Shown in pieces: positions 26,901 to 41,900 of a DNA stretch of 64,000 nt. The number at the start of each line of letters is the position of its first letter. Within the stretch, counting starts at the first letter, position 1. The stretch is from Carposina sasakii (Eukaryota; Arthropoda; Insecta; Lepidoptera; Carposinidae): the NCBI GenBank assembly GCA_014607495.2, contig CP053154.1, positions 9,796,001-9,860,000 of the forward strand. The letters run 5' to 3'. The notes below the pieces were generated by a model. It did not search any database and was not told the DNA's origin. It saw only the letters and a list, made by a program, of their open reading frames with translations. Both the position numbers and the translations under genes were made by a program.

Positions 26901-29900
26901 TCTCCATTAGCTCGTTTAAATTATTTTGGTCCTTGTCCAGACATATTACAATTCCTAAGTTTTGTTTTATATCTGGAACATCACATTTTTTTGTTACACG
27001 TGTAAAAAATATTGTACCAAACCTACTAACAAGGTAATGCCTCTGTGGAAATCATGAATAATTAGGTCAAATGTGAGATAGATATCGATATGAAATAGGT
27101 ATTAAGGTGATATTTTGTTACTCAATTTACACCTGTTTTATATATAGGTATAGTATATATATGATATATACTCAAAAACATACTATTATATGAGTCTTGA
27201 AGGGCTTTTCTATCCTTACTTTACTTTACACACTTTTCCTTATAAATCTAACAGGATTAATAGCTAATCTGCTTGTAATCACCATATTTTGACTAAATAC
27301 ATGAGGCATACCATTAAACTTGAGCACAATACTAACTTTCCAGTAGATTGTGCGAGTAGTGGTTGGGCAGCAGCGCGGCCGGCAGAGCGTGCGGCGCGCG
27401 CGCAGCCTGCAGCGCCTCCACGGCGGACAGGCTCGGGCCGTCAGCCGCGCCGCCAGACACCACCGCTACTGCGCGCGCACCCTCGCTCGCTGACGATAAC
27501 GCCTGCATATACAGGGGCCGTTAATGTACTAAATTATTTTCAAATTCTAAATATAGGTACATTATTTACACAAAATGAGGGCAAGTTGGTGTTAGTTAGT
27601 TTAAGTGTCTCTTATTTTACCGACATTGGCATACAAAAAATTATTAAAGAACATGATGTTAAAACCTGCTACAAGGTATAATACTTACGGTTTTCATAAT
27701 ATTGTTAAACTGGTGTTGTTTATCAACGCAGTAGAAGTTGGCGGGAACAGAACCTGCGACCAGAAGCGCCGCCGCGCGCCGTCCCGCGCCGGCTGATCCC
27801 ACACACACCACTACACCACCGGAGTTTGTCTATGGAAATCATAAAGGAAAACGTCTGTGCTAGTAACAAAGGTTATATAAATGTTTTCATATCAGTTACT
27901 AGTGGATGCCAGCGACTCCGTCCGCGTGGACTGCAGAAAAAATAAAATATCGAAATAATCGGGGATAAAAACATTTTCATAAAAAGTAGCCTATATTATG
28001 TTAAATGGGACCTGTCACAATATATTCCTGAAAACTGCATCGAAATCGGTCCAGCCATTTCTGAGATAACGTAACGTTACAATTTTATTATACCTATATA
28101 TATCTATATAAATACATATAATATTATATTATATCTATATAGGGTTAATTTCAAAACATTAATAACCTCGCAAGACTAGGTAGCTACCAATATAAACAAC
28201 AACATTTGTTCTACGAGTTTTGATAATTTGTCACATTTTACTTTCATACAAAAATAAATATTAATTTAATATTACCTCTGAATGTTCTTAGGTTTGTACA
28301 CAATACTGAGGCGCGCGCGATCGCGGGCGTCAACCTTTTCGAATGGAACATAGACTTACAAATGTCACATAAGTACAAATAAGCTTGGAAAATCATTTTT
28401 AATAATTGTATTGTGTTATGATAAAACTCGTGAATCAAATGTTATTGTTATTGTTTATGATTTTAGCTATCTAGTCCTGCGAGATTATTGATGTTTTAAA
28501 ATTAACCCTGTGTATGTAGAATATAGATAGATAGATATTTATAGTGTCCAGTGTTTGTGCTAGTTTTTTCATAGACAGATATTAATTATTTCTTGTGAAA
28601 AAATCTTGCTACACGCGTCAATGTGCATTTATGCAGAAAAGCGCAGTCTATTTACTCTACTTTGGACCCTAATATATTGGAAACCAGAAACTTCCCAGGT
28701 ATGCTTTTCGGGAACGTTGACGACCAAAAATCACCCTATATAAACTTAAATACCCATTGCACTAAAATGTATAGAAAATCTATTGAAAATACCATCAAGA
28801 AATCGTTCAGTCAACAAGTATACGTAAGGTATACCTAAGTAAAATATTATACACACACATACCGCTTTAGCGATGGCCGGACATAACACTGCCAGCTCCG
28901 AGCAGACTTCCACACCGGTGTCACCGAATGCATTGTACTCGTGTTCTGTCACTGCAAACATCATTTTAATAAACCAAATCGTTAACAGGAAAAAAACGTT
29001 TATTTGCTCAAAAATCATACATTTGTGTATAAGTAAAATTGCTGCCTTCCACACTAGGATACCCTGTGCTGTGGAATTCACCGTTAATCACCAAATAAGA
29101 TAATTTTAGGCTACGTACAAACAAAGTAAAGAAATAATTGCCTGCATACACATAATATCCCACTCAGTTAAAAGAGTTTCTGCCTACAATGCAACGTGCT
29201 TAGAGATTATTTCACATTATTAACGTTTCATGTAATCGTCGTTGAATGGTAATGTCAAAAACAGAATATATACATTACTATTTATTTATCTATAGGGCTA
29301 TTTGAACAGAACTTAAAATCAACTTACAGCACTGATTGATAACCTTCTGCATATTGAGATACCACAACTTATAATCGACAGCTTCCATATAGACTCCATC
29401 AGAGCGCAGCTTTGGCATAAAGTACAACCTTTCATAGTTGCTCTTCAGATAGTTTTTGCAAATGGCGTCGTATTGTGATCGTTCTTCGTCGGTGACGAGT
29501 CGGTCCCTAAATATCATGTTTGCTTCTGCGTGTATTGCCTGTAAGGAATTCACGCTTGGATTCAGATATGTAGGCAAGCATAAAGTTAGGGAGGTTGCAA
29601 TGTGATGCAGGATTTAATGTCTAAAAATCACACAATCATTAAGCGCGTGCTTCTTATTGCAGTATGAGCTAAAAACTGCTATTATAAATTGACTCGTTCC
29701 GGTTTTTAAACTATTTTCTCTATTTATTTTTAAATTAATATTCACCTGCGTAGACTAAAGAAATAGAAAATGAAACACGTAATGAATGGCGTGTTTTTAC
29801 ATGACAAAAATGTTTTAATCATAGGTACTTTGCATAGGTACTTACCATGTTCAATTCAGTTGGATTTGTAGGCGAATACCATTTGACGTTTTCGCACCAT

Positions 29901-32900
29901 TTCTTTAAATGTGAGGCATTCCATTTGTAATGCGGCCGCGAATAAAATGTTTCCGTGACCTGCGAAATAAGTTTTAAAAAATGAGTAATTAATTTTCTAT
30001 TATATACGACGTTATATACCATTAGTTGGTATGGCCTGGCTTCTGAGCCGAATTTCCCATTGGTTTCTAAGCATATAAGAGACTTACTTCTTTAAACATA
30101 GAGATAATATTCTTCGCCAAGCCATATAGGTCTTTGAAATCCACATTCTTGTCTATATTCTGCTTTAAGTAAGTTGTCACCAACTCTAGGAGTTCATCTT
30201 CGTCCGGTTCCCTGAACAGAATAATGTCAAGTATTAGTGCGAGAGCGGATAAAGAAAATTAAAGTAGATATAAAAAAATCTGCTCGCTTAAATAAATCAT
30301 ACAATCAAAAAAAATTATTGTCTACCCTGTTTTGGTATTTACGTATAACAGAATGTCAAACTACAATAGATACGGAATCTTAAGAAGTTTGATTCATATC
30401 ATGCATTGTTACGTCAATATCGTGAAAAATATGAGGTATTCAATGTAACAGTATATGATTAATAATATTTTAAAATACCACTTTATAAAAATTAATGCCA
30501 AGGTTTCTCATATAAATGGTAGAGTGCGTTTCATGAAATAGTTACTTTGGATAATGGCGCTAGTTACTATGAGTATGACTACATTATCGGTGTTCTGCAT
30601 ACAAAAAATGTTAGTTCCGAAAACAGGCATAGGAATTTATTTTATGATGCGGACTAATAGCACGTACCGCGTTAGTACCACCGACAATGCGGCGCTAAGT
30701 CTTGCCGCCTCCGTGGCGGGGCGATGCGCCGTGGTAACCAATCGGAGGGGTACCACCGAGTGCCACTGCATGCCGCCCTCGTCACCAACGTCGCGGTACC
30801 AAAACCCACTGTGTTGAATCAGCTACACCAGAATTACATTGAGATATGAACACGTCGAACGATTGATGTAATTAGTAGTGGCCCTGCCTGCGACGCCATA
30901 GGTCCTGGGTTCGAATCCCGGTAGGTACAAACATTGATATGATGAATATCGATGTTTGTTTCCGAGGCATGGATGTTTCTATACTTATCTATGTATTTAT
31001 ATACCGTTGCTTAGTACCCATTAGAGATCTTAGTGTGGGACTAGGTCAATGTGTTGTAAAGTGTGTGAATATTTCCTTTATTTATTTACACAAAGCGTAT
31101 CGTTACGTTGATAGTTTTAAAATAATAATAGGTTGTAATACCGTTAGGATACGAAGTGACTTGTTATATTCTAAATTGCTTACATAGGTATGTAAAAGTA
31201 CGCGTTGAAGGGTTAGATTGAAATAACAGTAGGGTAAGCATGGACCTTGTTACGCGCCATAGCGCTATCAACTCGCAAGCAAAATCTATGAGACAGTGTG
31301 ACAATAGCGTTACATAATATCTAAAGGTTCGTGTTGGCCCCACTACTGTCCATTTCAGTCCAAACACATAATAACGTCATGTAATTTACCTGGAGTAAAA
31401 AGGAATGCACCGGACTGGATCCCCACGCGTCGAATCTCGCTCGATGCAACGCTCGCACGAACAGCGATACTGCAACATGGCTGTTGCTACCCGCACCGCC
31501 AGAGCGCACCACGTTGTTCAAAAAAGTTATAATAGACACTTGCACAGAAAATTAACGGTTAATTATTATTTATTTTTTTATTTAATTTATTTAAAAAAGT
31601 ATACATATTACATTTCATACTACATTAATTTATTTATTAAGGCACACTTGCTTGATCGTGCGAAATTTATACAGAACATACATTAATGCTTCCATGGAGG
31701 TTAAGTTTTCGGGAACGTTGACGACCAAAAATTTATTTATGAAATTATTTATTTATTTAGGCTTACCAACTATGTATACATATTACATTTCATACTACAT
31801 TCCAAAAAACATATTAACATTCCATCTCAAATATATATATAAATTATAGGCATGCACAACATTCATTATTGTTACGTCTTACATTAAAAAGTGAATATAT
31901 CAAAATTATAACTTGAAATAAATACATTAATAGTGGTCAGATAATATAAGCATTAATAAATTTCTTAAAAAAATATATATAGGTATTGTCGCAAAAAATG
32001 TCGATATCACAATCTTTATGAAATTCATTATATGTTGTTAATTATTTGTTCCTTTTAGGGCTGATTTTTCCAAACGCCTATTAGAAGAATAAAGTTGATG
32101 ATGTCTTTCTCTAAAACTTGATGATGATAGAGACAGCATCAACTTTATTCCTCTGATAGGCTATCTGACGTTTAGAAAAATCAGCCCTAAAAGGAACAAA
32201 TAATTAACACCTATAATACGAAAATCTGTTAAGTGTGCTACATCATTCACAATAAAAAAAAATGTAAATTAGGGATTATCTTAATCTAAGTACTTATGTG
32301 TTACTGTGAATGACGTACGTGCATGTTTACGTGTGCAAAAATATCATTAATGTACAAGGTGATTTTTGGTGCTCATCACAACAACATACCTGAAGTGTCT
32401 GGTTTCCAAATACCAAAGTTGAGTAAATAGACTGCGTTTTTCTGCTATATAGCAGGATTTTTTCACCTATAAAAAACCATAAAATACTATAAATTTCCAA
32501 GGAATATAAATTAAAAAAAAAAAAAATTCATTTTTTTTTAGCATAAACTTACTTTATCATGTATAGAATGTACCCTTCTATCCTGTATTATTTAACTTCA
32601 ACGTTCCCACGACATGATTGTAGCTACAGCATAGCTAGCAAGTTAAAGAAAGAACGTTATGAAGCCACTATTATAAGTACTTAAGTAGTTGGTACACTCA
32701 CCCTTCTCAGTTCAGCAATGATGTCAGCGGGTTCTAGTAATGGCGTACAGTCTATGATAATGACAGTTGAATTCGACTCCTTTAGGACGTATTCGGTTAG
32801 TAAACTGAAATAGAAAAACAGTTTTACTGACCAACTGTGGAAATGCATTCAATTTTGACACATATTTGAATATAAGCGCCTTGTCCTGCTACATATAATA

Positions 32901-35900
32901 CAAAAAAAAAAATCGTTAATGTTAGAAAAATCTAGACGTAGGTATAAGTAATACAAACATAATGACAATAATAATAAAAATAACATGATTTGGGCTAAGT
33001 GCCCAAGTGTTCCTTAAATACATTCAAAAACATTAACAAACGACATTGTGAAGTAAATATAAATCACTATTGTAAAGTATCAATCAAACGGCTACTTTAG
33101 CGTTTTGCTAATAGTGTTCTGTGGCATACTGTAGGCAATCATATCTTACTTGTTCCCACTCGCTGGTGGTCCATAGAGTAGTAAATGCTCCGAGTTGGAG
33201 TGAACAGCGCAGCGCAGACCAGCCTCTGTAGAAGCAAGCCGAGTGGACAGGAAGAGGCCATCCGTGGCCCATTCACTGGCCGATTGAGGTGGGGAGAGTG
33301 GTGGGCCTAGGATTTGGGACATCTGGTAGGGAAATGTTTATTTATTAGGTTTTATTGATAACATAAAATAGGTATCACAAATAGAAATCTTGAAAATTAT
33401 ACTCACTTCATCGTAAAAGCTGTCGAGAGCACTTTTCTTTAACAAGCCGCACACAGCGCGTTGTATGGCTAAATACACAATTTCTTCTGGACTAGTCTTA
33501 ATTAATTCAACGTTTTGAAGGTTGTACTCAAAATGCGATACTATATGCTTTACCTGAAAATCACATGAATTATTTTTTGAGAACAAGGCAATATGTCAAT
33601 AAAATCTCTGTAACTTAAAGGTAGTTAATTAATTACTGTAAGATACCTACATTCGTAAGAAGTCAAGAAAGTAAAAAAAATAGCTGCAATATCTTGGAAA
33701 TCCTTACCATAGAGATACTATATTGTTTTATCACGAAATCTGACTTATGTGCTGAGAACCAGCGAATACATTTCTTGACAGTTTGTTGCAGAAACGGAAG
33801 TGCCGCCATCTTGACGCTCTCGTTTTCAAATTCCGCTTTCCGGTACCAACTGTCGAATGCCTCTTCAGCACAACTTGCGTCATCGCTACAAAATATATCA
33901 TATATCTTCACTATGGCATTTTTATAGAAGTTCCATTCGAATATAAATACTTAACTAAATTAACCATTTAAATAAATCTAATTTTTCTGAGAAATGAAGA
34001 AACCACATCCATTATGTGTTGATTAGTTTTATCTTATCTTATCCCATTATTATGATGTACGACTACGTGTATGTAATGTGTTGCTTCAAAAGTAAAAGTT
34101 TAACCACATTTTAATAATAATATAATACCCGGTAGCTCAGTGATTAGAGTGGCTGGCACGGTATACAGTGGTCGTGGGTTCGATTACCACTCGGGTGAAG
34201 AATTTTTTCCATTTCTTTATTAATAATTTTATAATATATTTTAGACCTGTAAATAAATACTATCGAACCTACCTCAGCAGTATAATACCCATTCGTGATA
34301 CAGTGGCCGGCGAAGCGTGTTCCAAACTATGTGTTTCGAATATAAAGTTAACGTTCGAGCCGAACTGTATTCGCCAGCCAGAAGGCAATGTTAGCAGGCG
34401 GTTATCATCCAGTACTGAGTTCAGTGCTTCTATCCATTCGGGGTCTATGTCACCATCGCAAACTATCCACGACCATACGTCTGAAAGCAAATACAAACTT
34501 CAGTAACATTCTGGCCCAAATCTCTACACTCGACTTATTCGTCCATACAAATATCTAAAAACAAAATAGCGGACTTTTGATCAGCTGATATTTTCCATAG
34601 CCCATAGTTGGTACAGTAAATCCCTCAGCACTCTACATTCTTCATTAACCTACCCACCTCTTGGTCTAATGTCCAATGGTGGCAGTTCATACCTAAGCAA
34701 AAGTACTATTGAAGTCAGCTGTTCAAACATCCGCCATATTGCTTCTTACTTATTTAACGAGCACATACCTTGCGGTTGATTGGATACTTCTAAAGCGGTA
34801 GTAGAAATGACGCCGTCCGTCCACTGTCGCGTATCTTGGTCGATATGACCGAGTAACCATTCGCGACTCATCGCCTTGGGGCATATTATGTACTCCACTA
34901 TGTTTTTCCCTTGGCTGGTAAGAGCCTATAACATAAGTTTTATTAGATTAAGAAATTCAACAAGTTAAATCTGGTATAATATGTATGTATTAGGTACCTT
35001 GTCTTCAGTCTTTTACAGTCCACTGATGCACGTAAGCCTCCCCCAGGGCACGCCACAAGACTAACTGCCACAGGGGAGTTTTGCCTATAGTCAACACGCT
35101 GGACAGGCGGGTTGGTTACTTAGATAAAGCTAATTAAGCTATTAGGTACTTAGATAAAGCTAATTTCTTTAATCTTGGTTTTCACTACACAGTTTCTGGA
35201 ACCATACAAAAATAAATACTGAAAAGATAAGATTTTTACCGTTTTCAGCAATTTTCGCATAGTAGTTTTCCCCGAACCGGGCGGTCCAACAATGACCACG
35301 CCCATTCGTTGCTGCAACTGTTCATACAGCTCCATACACTTCTCGATCTAGTGACAGAAAAAAATTAGAAATGTATCATCAAAAAAGCCACCAATAATTG
35401 CTAGTAATTGTAAGTAATTTAAATTACAATATTATTGAAGAAAAAGTTTTACTGCTTACCTGTAGTTTATTAGTAACAAGACCTAGAGTTTGCGTGGACA
35501 TTTCTAGAGCGGCGTGTATTGGATTCGTTGTACTTTCTTCTTCGGGTACATCAGCGAATACCATGGCTAATATGTTTTCAAATCTGAAGCAAGTGCAATA
35601 AATAATGTAGTTAGGAAATAAATATTGCACATACATAATTTAGATAAAGACAGTGGAAAAATATGTAATATGACCAGTAGGGTAAGCATTGCGCCGTAAC
35701 GCTATTGACTCGCAAGAAAAATCTATGAGATATGACAGTGTCTTGACTTGACTTATGTCCTAGATACGGCAGAGGGCCGCCACAAAGCTCCGCCATCCCG
35801 TTCGGTTCTGAGCTTCGCGTTTTAATTCGCTCTAGGTCTTCCCTATGTGGGGGTGGTGAAAAGGGAAGCGCTTCCGGGCCCACCGGGCCACTAGTTGTCG

Positions 35901-38900
35901 TTTGGCCCATATAATATATTCCAATAATTGGGAGAAGCTTCGATATCGCTTTCTAGGATTGTATTGGACTGTGGTTCTGTTCAAGCTAGCCCCATTGACC
36001 TTTACCTGTCCGCGTCGGGCCGGGTGAGCTTGGACACGTTGTTGAGACGCAGCGTGGCGCGCAGGGCGGCGCGCGGCGCGAGCGGCCCGCGCCGCACCAA
36101 GGCAGAGCAGCTGCCTACCGCCGCCTTTAGGGCGCGCAGGCCCCAGTCGTAGTGGCGGCAGCCGCTTAGTAGAGCGCTGTAAGTAGGATGCGATATATTT
36201 TACCATCAACATGGTAAAAGAAGATTAACGGAAAATTACAATGTTATGCTGGCTTCCCACCGCGCACAGCCAAGGATTACGTACAGATACGCACGTAACA
36301 TTGCCTTGTAGATACGTTACGGACATATTTGCATCCGTCTGCAATATCACACACCGTGGGAAGCCAGCATTAGAGACTTTTAATAGGTAAACCCACTCAA
36401 ACACACAGAAAATTTCATTTAAATCTATAATTTTTTGATAAAATAACTCTTTATAAATGAAAGTTATAGATACATAATTAGACATCCACCAGATATTTAT
36501 TAACTACGCCGACTTTACTCATACCATGATAAACTTACTCAGCAACACTAAACACGGTGTGCAGATTGTCAGCGAGGACATGAGCGTCCGGTATACATCT
36601 GGCTGCAAACAGATGTGTGGCCAACTGGGCTGGTTCAGGTTGGACCATGGCGATGCCTCTAACGACCCTCTCGAGCGCTGCCGGCAGATGTCTCCGACCG
36701 CCGTAACCTCGCTCCACCGGGTTCATAGTGGCTGCGACTCCACACCAAGGTGAAACAGGGATCTACAATACAACGTCACATTCCAGATATGTACCGCATT
36801 CTCTAGTTATGCCGTTGATGTTGAGGTAAACAATAGATTATCTTTACCACTTAATGTTTCTACCCTGTTGGTCTTGTTTGATTGTCGCTATTGCATCTGT
36901 GTAATCCTCAAATAAAAACCAATTCTATTCTATTACGTACCCGAGTCCTTCAAAGGTTCTTAAGACGCTACAATCGTTCTTAATATATCAAACTATTGCT
37001 AAACACATCAGCTCGCCTTTCGCCGTAAGAGTCGACTAAATACCTCGGGCTTTCTTTCCAGCGATGGCTAGCAACTTGTCACTCACTTGACAGCAACTGG
37101 TCGATCATCTATATCTATCCCCGCTATGCTAAATGTGGCTGCAGAATCTCCTTTGTGATCCTGCAGTTCTGACTATCCCATTTCAAGTAACCAGACGTGT
37201 GTATATCTATGTATGTATTTAAACTATTACTCAGAAAAAAGACAAAGGTAATCCTTAAATTACGTACATACATATTATGAAACCTTACCTGTTTTCCATT
37301 AAGCAGAGCACTAGCCCCGTTCCGTTGTTTATAGGCCTCCAACAGAGAGGACAGTTGGTGTGAAACCGCCGCCAACGTCTCCGAGGAGAGTCGGTTGAAC
37401 TCGTCGAAGCATCCCCAAGCTCCACACAGAGCTATGCCGCTTAGCAGCCTGCCCATACACGCTGCATCCATTGCCTGTTGATGGGAAAATTGGTGTTTAT
37501 TTTTTAAATATTTATCCGACGCCGATATTTGCAAACGATACTGTAATTTTATGCCAGCCATGAGAAGTCCTGAAGAACATAAGTCTCCCTCAAAATTGTA
37601 TGAACATTGCTGAGTTGTTCAGGCATTCTCCATACTATCTTGAAACACAAACATGTGACTTCGAAATGACAAACTATGTGGATAGGTTTTCTATAGTGGG
37701 CAGCTTACTCCTTTTGTTAATGACTTCCAACAACCATTGAAAAGGCCTTCCTTGCATTATACAATTGTTTTCCGTTGCGTTTTCATCCAGTATCCTGATA
37801 TCATCTAACCATGGCGCGGGAGGTCTGCCTCTCAGTCTATAAGCGTCCCTTGACCATAATTTTGTCCCTGCCCTGGTCTAACTTCGATCATCTCTCCAGC
37901 CTACACGCGAGCTAAACTAACCTCATCGCAGTTGAAGATTAGCACAAGTCGTCCCACCAGACCGCCGAGCGCCTTAACAGACTCCGTCTTGCCCGTGCCC
38001 GCGGGGCCGAACGGGTTGCCCACGAGACCCAAATGCAGGGACTGGAATCACATCGAAAGAAATAATATATTTCCCAACATCAAAAGTACCTAAATAAGGG
38101 ATAACATTATAGTACTCGTATATACGAGGATTTATGGGAAAATAATATCACTTAACAGAAGTACTGATTCTACAAATTCGCGAATACATGACGTTGAGAA
38201 AAATAATTGCAATTGGTTTTTTGTGCATCTCGGATGTAGCGGATTGCGCAAACGTTTGCGGGCGGATACCCTACGAATTTATTGATATGTATTAACAGAG
38301 ATAGGTTGCCTTGCCTTATGTTATATGCCGATGGCTGTGATGTCGATAAAATTTATCCAAACAGATTATTCCAAGTGTTGATGATAAGCTGGGTGAGTGG
38401 TATCTTACCTGGGTGAGTATAAAGAAGCACTCATCAGCAAGATCGGTCCGTACAAACTGTCCAGTGGTAACGCCGAGGTATTCGTATGAATACGCGATCT
38501 CAGCCAAGCCCATGCGCGCCACTACTTCCTTTGTACTTGATAGATAGAACCTGTACAGGGTATCAGGTGTTGATGAATATATGGTACACACAGTAAACAA
38601 TATATCATATAGTAGTTAGGTCTAATGAAAAATATACGGTAGATGATCTGCGATAGTGGTTTGGCTAGCGACAGCTAAACTATTTGTTTCGTAATTAATT
38701 TCGGTTCTTATAAGTCTTGTGTGTTTACACGTTGGATCTTATATTACCTGGTGGCAATTTGAATCGAACTTGACGTGTAATGAGGTAATATATGGATGTA
38801 ATATTAAGAGACACTGGGAGCACTAGACATTAATAGCCAAATAATTTGACAGCAAAACGTTATGAAGATTATATGGCTTTAGTTAAGTATTAGGCTGGAT

Positions 38901-41900
38901 CTGTCACATGTACTATGCTGTATGTTCTTTAGATAAATAAAAAATAATAATAAGAAAAGCTAGTTTTTGGTAGGTATAGATATGTTGGTAGGTTCGTTGG
39001 TTTGATATATGTACCAAACCATAATTAGGTAATCACACATATTATTACGCAAACGTTCCTGACTAAAGTGATAATAAACAAATCAAATAAGTGCTATCTA
39101 TCGATACTTGGCTAGCGCTCGCTATTCCTGTATCGACTAAACTAGCGATTTGAGTTCCGATAATATTTTTAAGAATCGTATAGTTTAAAGTATTGTATTA
39201 ATTTATATTTACATTGTATTAATAAGTAAGTTATGGAACTTTAAGTAGGGTAAATGAACTAAAACTATAACTATTCGAAGCAATCAATAGCAAAATTTTG
39301 GTCAAGAAAAAAATGTGCACACGTAATCATAACAACGCTGATTCCAAATTCCAATCTATCTAGTATACTTACATAAAAAAACTATCAGTGGTGTGCGTGC
39401 ATTCACTTGCACACCCATTAAAGTAAACAAGAATGACTAATGCACAAAAGTACTACCTCAGCTGTTTGCGCCAGTTCCAATCGTCAGTAGATGCGACATT
39501 GTTATCTATCAGCGAACGAACCACTCCCATGTAGTTGGCGCATTGCAATATGAGCGCTTGTCTCTTATGTCGCTCGCTTTCATCTTCTACTTCTGTGGAC
39601 GCGTAGTATGCATTCTCCTTTTCAACGTTTACTTTTAAGTTATGCAAGTCTTTCGACGCGATAGCTCTCTCGACCTGCTCCGTGAACCTTATGTTTTGCG
39701 CCAAGCAGAGAATTTGCGTTGGCAGCGAAAACGGATCTTGATCTTGCAAAGATTTTGTTGCCACACATTTTAATGTGAGACTTTTAAGCGACGAACGCAT
39801 TTGTGTTTCCAGATTTTTTAACCATACCTTAAAAAGGATAATTTGCTTTAATATCTTACTCAATTAGTAGCAGTCAATTTTCTTCTTTAAACAACATTTA
39901 GACACAGGAATTTCACGTAACAGAGAGCTAAACAGAAATATATTCATAGATTTAGTGACAGGAATTTCACGTAACAGAAAGCCAAACAAAAATATATCCA
40001 TAGATATTTAGAACACTTCCAGATAGGGACCATAAAGTGGGTAGTATAAGGCATTAATATCACTGGACTATTACCTTTCCAGAATACTAGACAGATAGCC
40101 CTACTGTGTTACATATGCTTGAAATGAGTCATCTCTATCTTCCAATTTCACTTACCTCAACTTGGCAGTCTATATCGACAGGGTGATCAAGTTGGAAGGT
40201 CTCATCATAGTGGCTACATAAAGCGGTGATGGACAGTCCACCTGGACCTAAGCGAACCCCAGTTGTGCCTGGGAAAAGCTTCTTTAGGTGTGTTTGCATT
40301 ACTGCTTCTCTACCCTCCGCGCCCGCTCTAGCTTGGCCGAGCAACTCGAGCAAATCATCGTCGCTCAAAAAATATAATCGAGGGAATGTTGAACGTTTGT
40401 CCTAAAATATAACACCATAGATTAACCTATTCTAAAAATCTTTCACTAATAGACATATCAATAAGTTTTAATGAGAACGGCTAACAATATGAAGATTTAA
40501 GCTGTATGAAGATCTCTCACAAGTATTAGTTGTAAGTGCACATTACTTCAATTGTTATCGCTTATGACGCTGTGTGAGTACATTGATGATCTTTCACCGT
40601 AGAATACGTAGTAATACACTTACACACTATGCATTGCCTAAGTTCTTTATCGAATGAAGTACAATATGGCTATTGTTGATAATAAAATAATATACTTAGG
40701 TACATGTACCTCAAAGTTATAGTAGGGTAGAGTATGCTTTAGACACGTGCATTCAGTAGCTTACTAGTATTTCCAGACAATACGAAATACATAGTTTTGG
40801 AAAATTTTATGTCTTGATCGAGATAGTGGCAGTAGTTATCAACTTTATCCTTCAGATAGTAGGCTATCTGACCATTCAAAATTGCCATCGAGGATTCGCC
40901 CACCACCGGGCCCTTCACCCTCCTCTGACCCTCGGATCTGCCGATTCATGATTACGAACACAAGACACTACAGTCGTAACGAGAAGCCAGATCCAAGCAC
41001 CTACTCGTAGCATGCAACCATAAATACAAAGATAGCTGCTAATCCGAAAATCAATTAAAATAGTTAATCGACATATGTTTCGCCAACACACAATATTTAT
41101 TTATTTATAATCTACCTATATACATATAATAAAAATGTAACGGATCGCTGTCTGTACATGGAAGATATATGAGAAAAAATATTATAGGAGACCTTTATCA
41201 ACGCAATAGTACCCAAAACAATGATTTTTGAAATTTTTGTCTGTTTGTCTGTGCGTTTATGCACGCTAATCTCAGAAACGGCTGAACCGATTTCGATGCA
41301 GTTTTCACGAATATATTGTGACAGGGCCCACTTAACATATAGGCTACTTTTTATCCCGGGAAAATGTTTTATCCCGGATAATTTCGACATTTTGTTTTTT
41401 TCTGTAGTCCACGTGGACGGAGTCGCGGGCGTCCACTAGTCTATAATAATTTTATATCTTCTATGCTGCTCTGGGAGTAAAAAAAAACGTATAATACTAC
41501 AGCTGCTTCTCTTCCCGGGCATATTGTACAAGTCAGTAAAAGGACAAGAGGGTCTTGGTGTTTTGTATTTGTAGGTGATGGGCTGACCACCTGTCACTAC
41601 TAACCGAACTTGTACATCTCAACTATACCATCAAAATTGGTCAGAAGTGGCACCATGTGGTTCTATCGGCCCTTGGTGCTCTGCCTACCCCGTAAGGAAT
41701 AAAGGCGTGATTATATGTATGTATAATAATTTTATATTTCAAAACTAATATGTAGGTATATTTTTTTTATTTTGATTGAGGGTATATTAAAAATTATTTG
41801 CAATACATTGGTTTTAGTTGTTAGTTAGTTGGTTCGGTAGTTAGAGCTAACGTGAAAAACTAATCGGCCCCCTGATTATGTAACTTATCGCGATCGCGCT

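Noticed and set aside
32390..32466. Possible spliced dynein exon between exons 20 and 21 (acceptor tttatag, donor CAG|gtatgt, 77 bp)
   Set aside because: The same sequence occurs in repeat copies at 28515 and 54775, and its length (3n+2) would not repair the frame.
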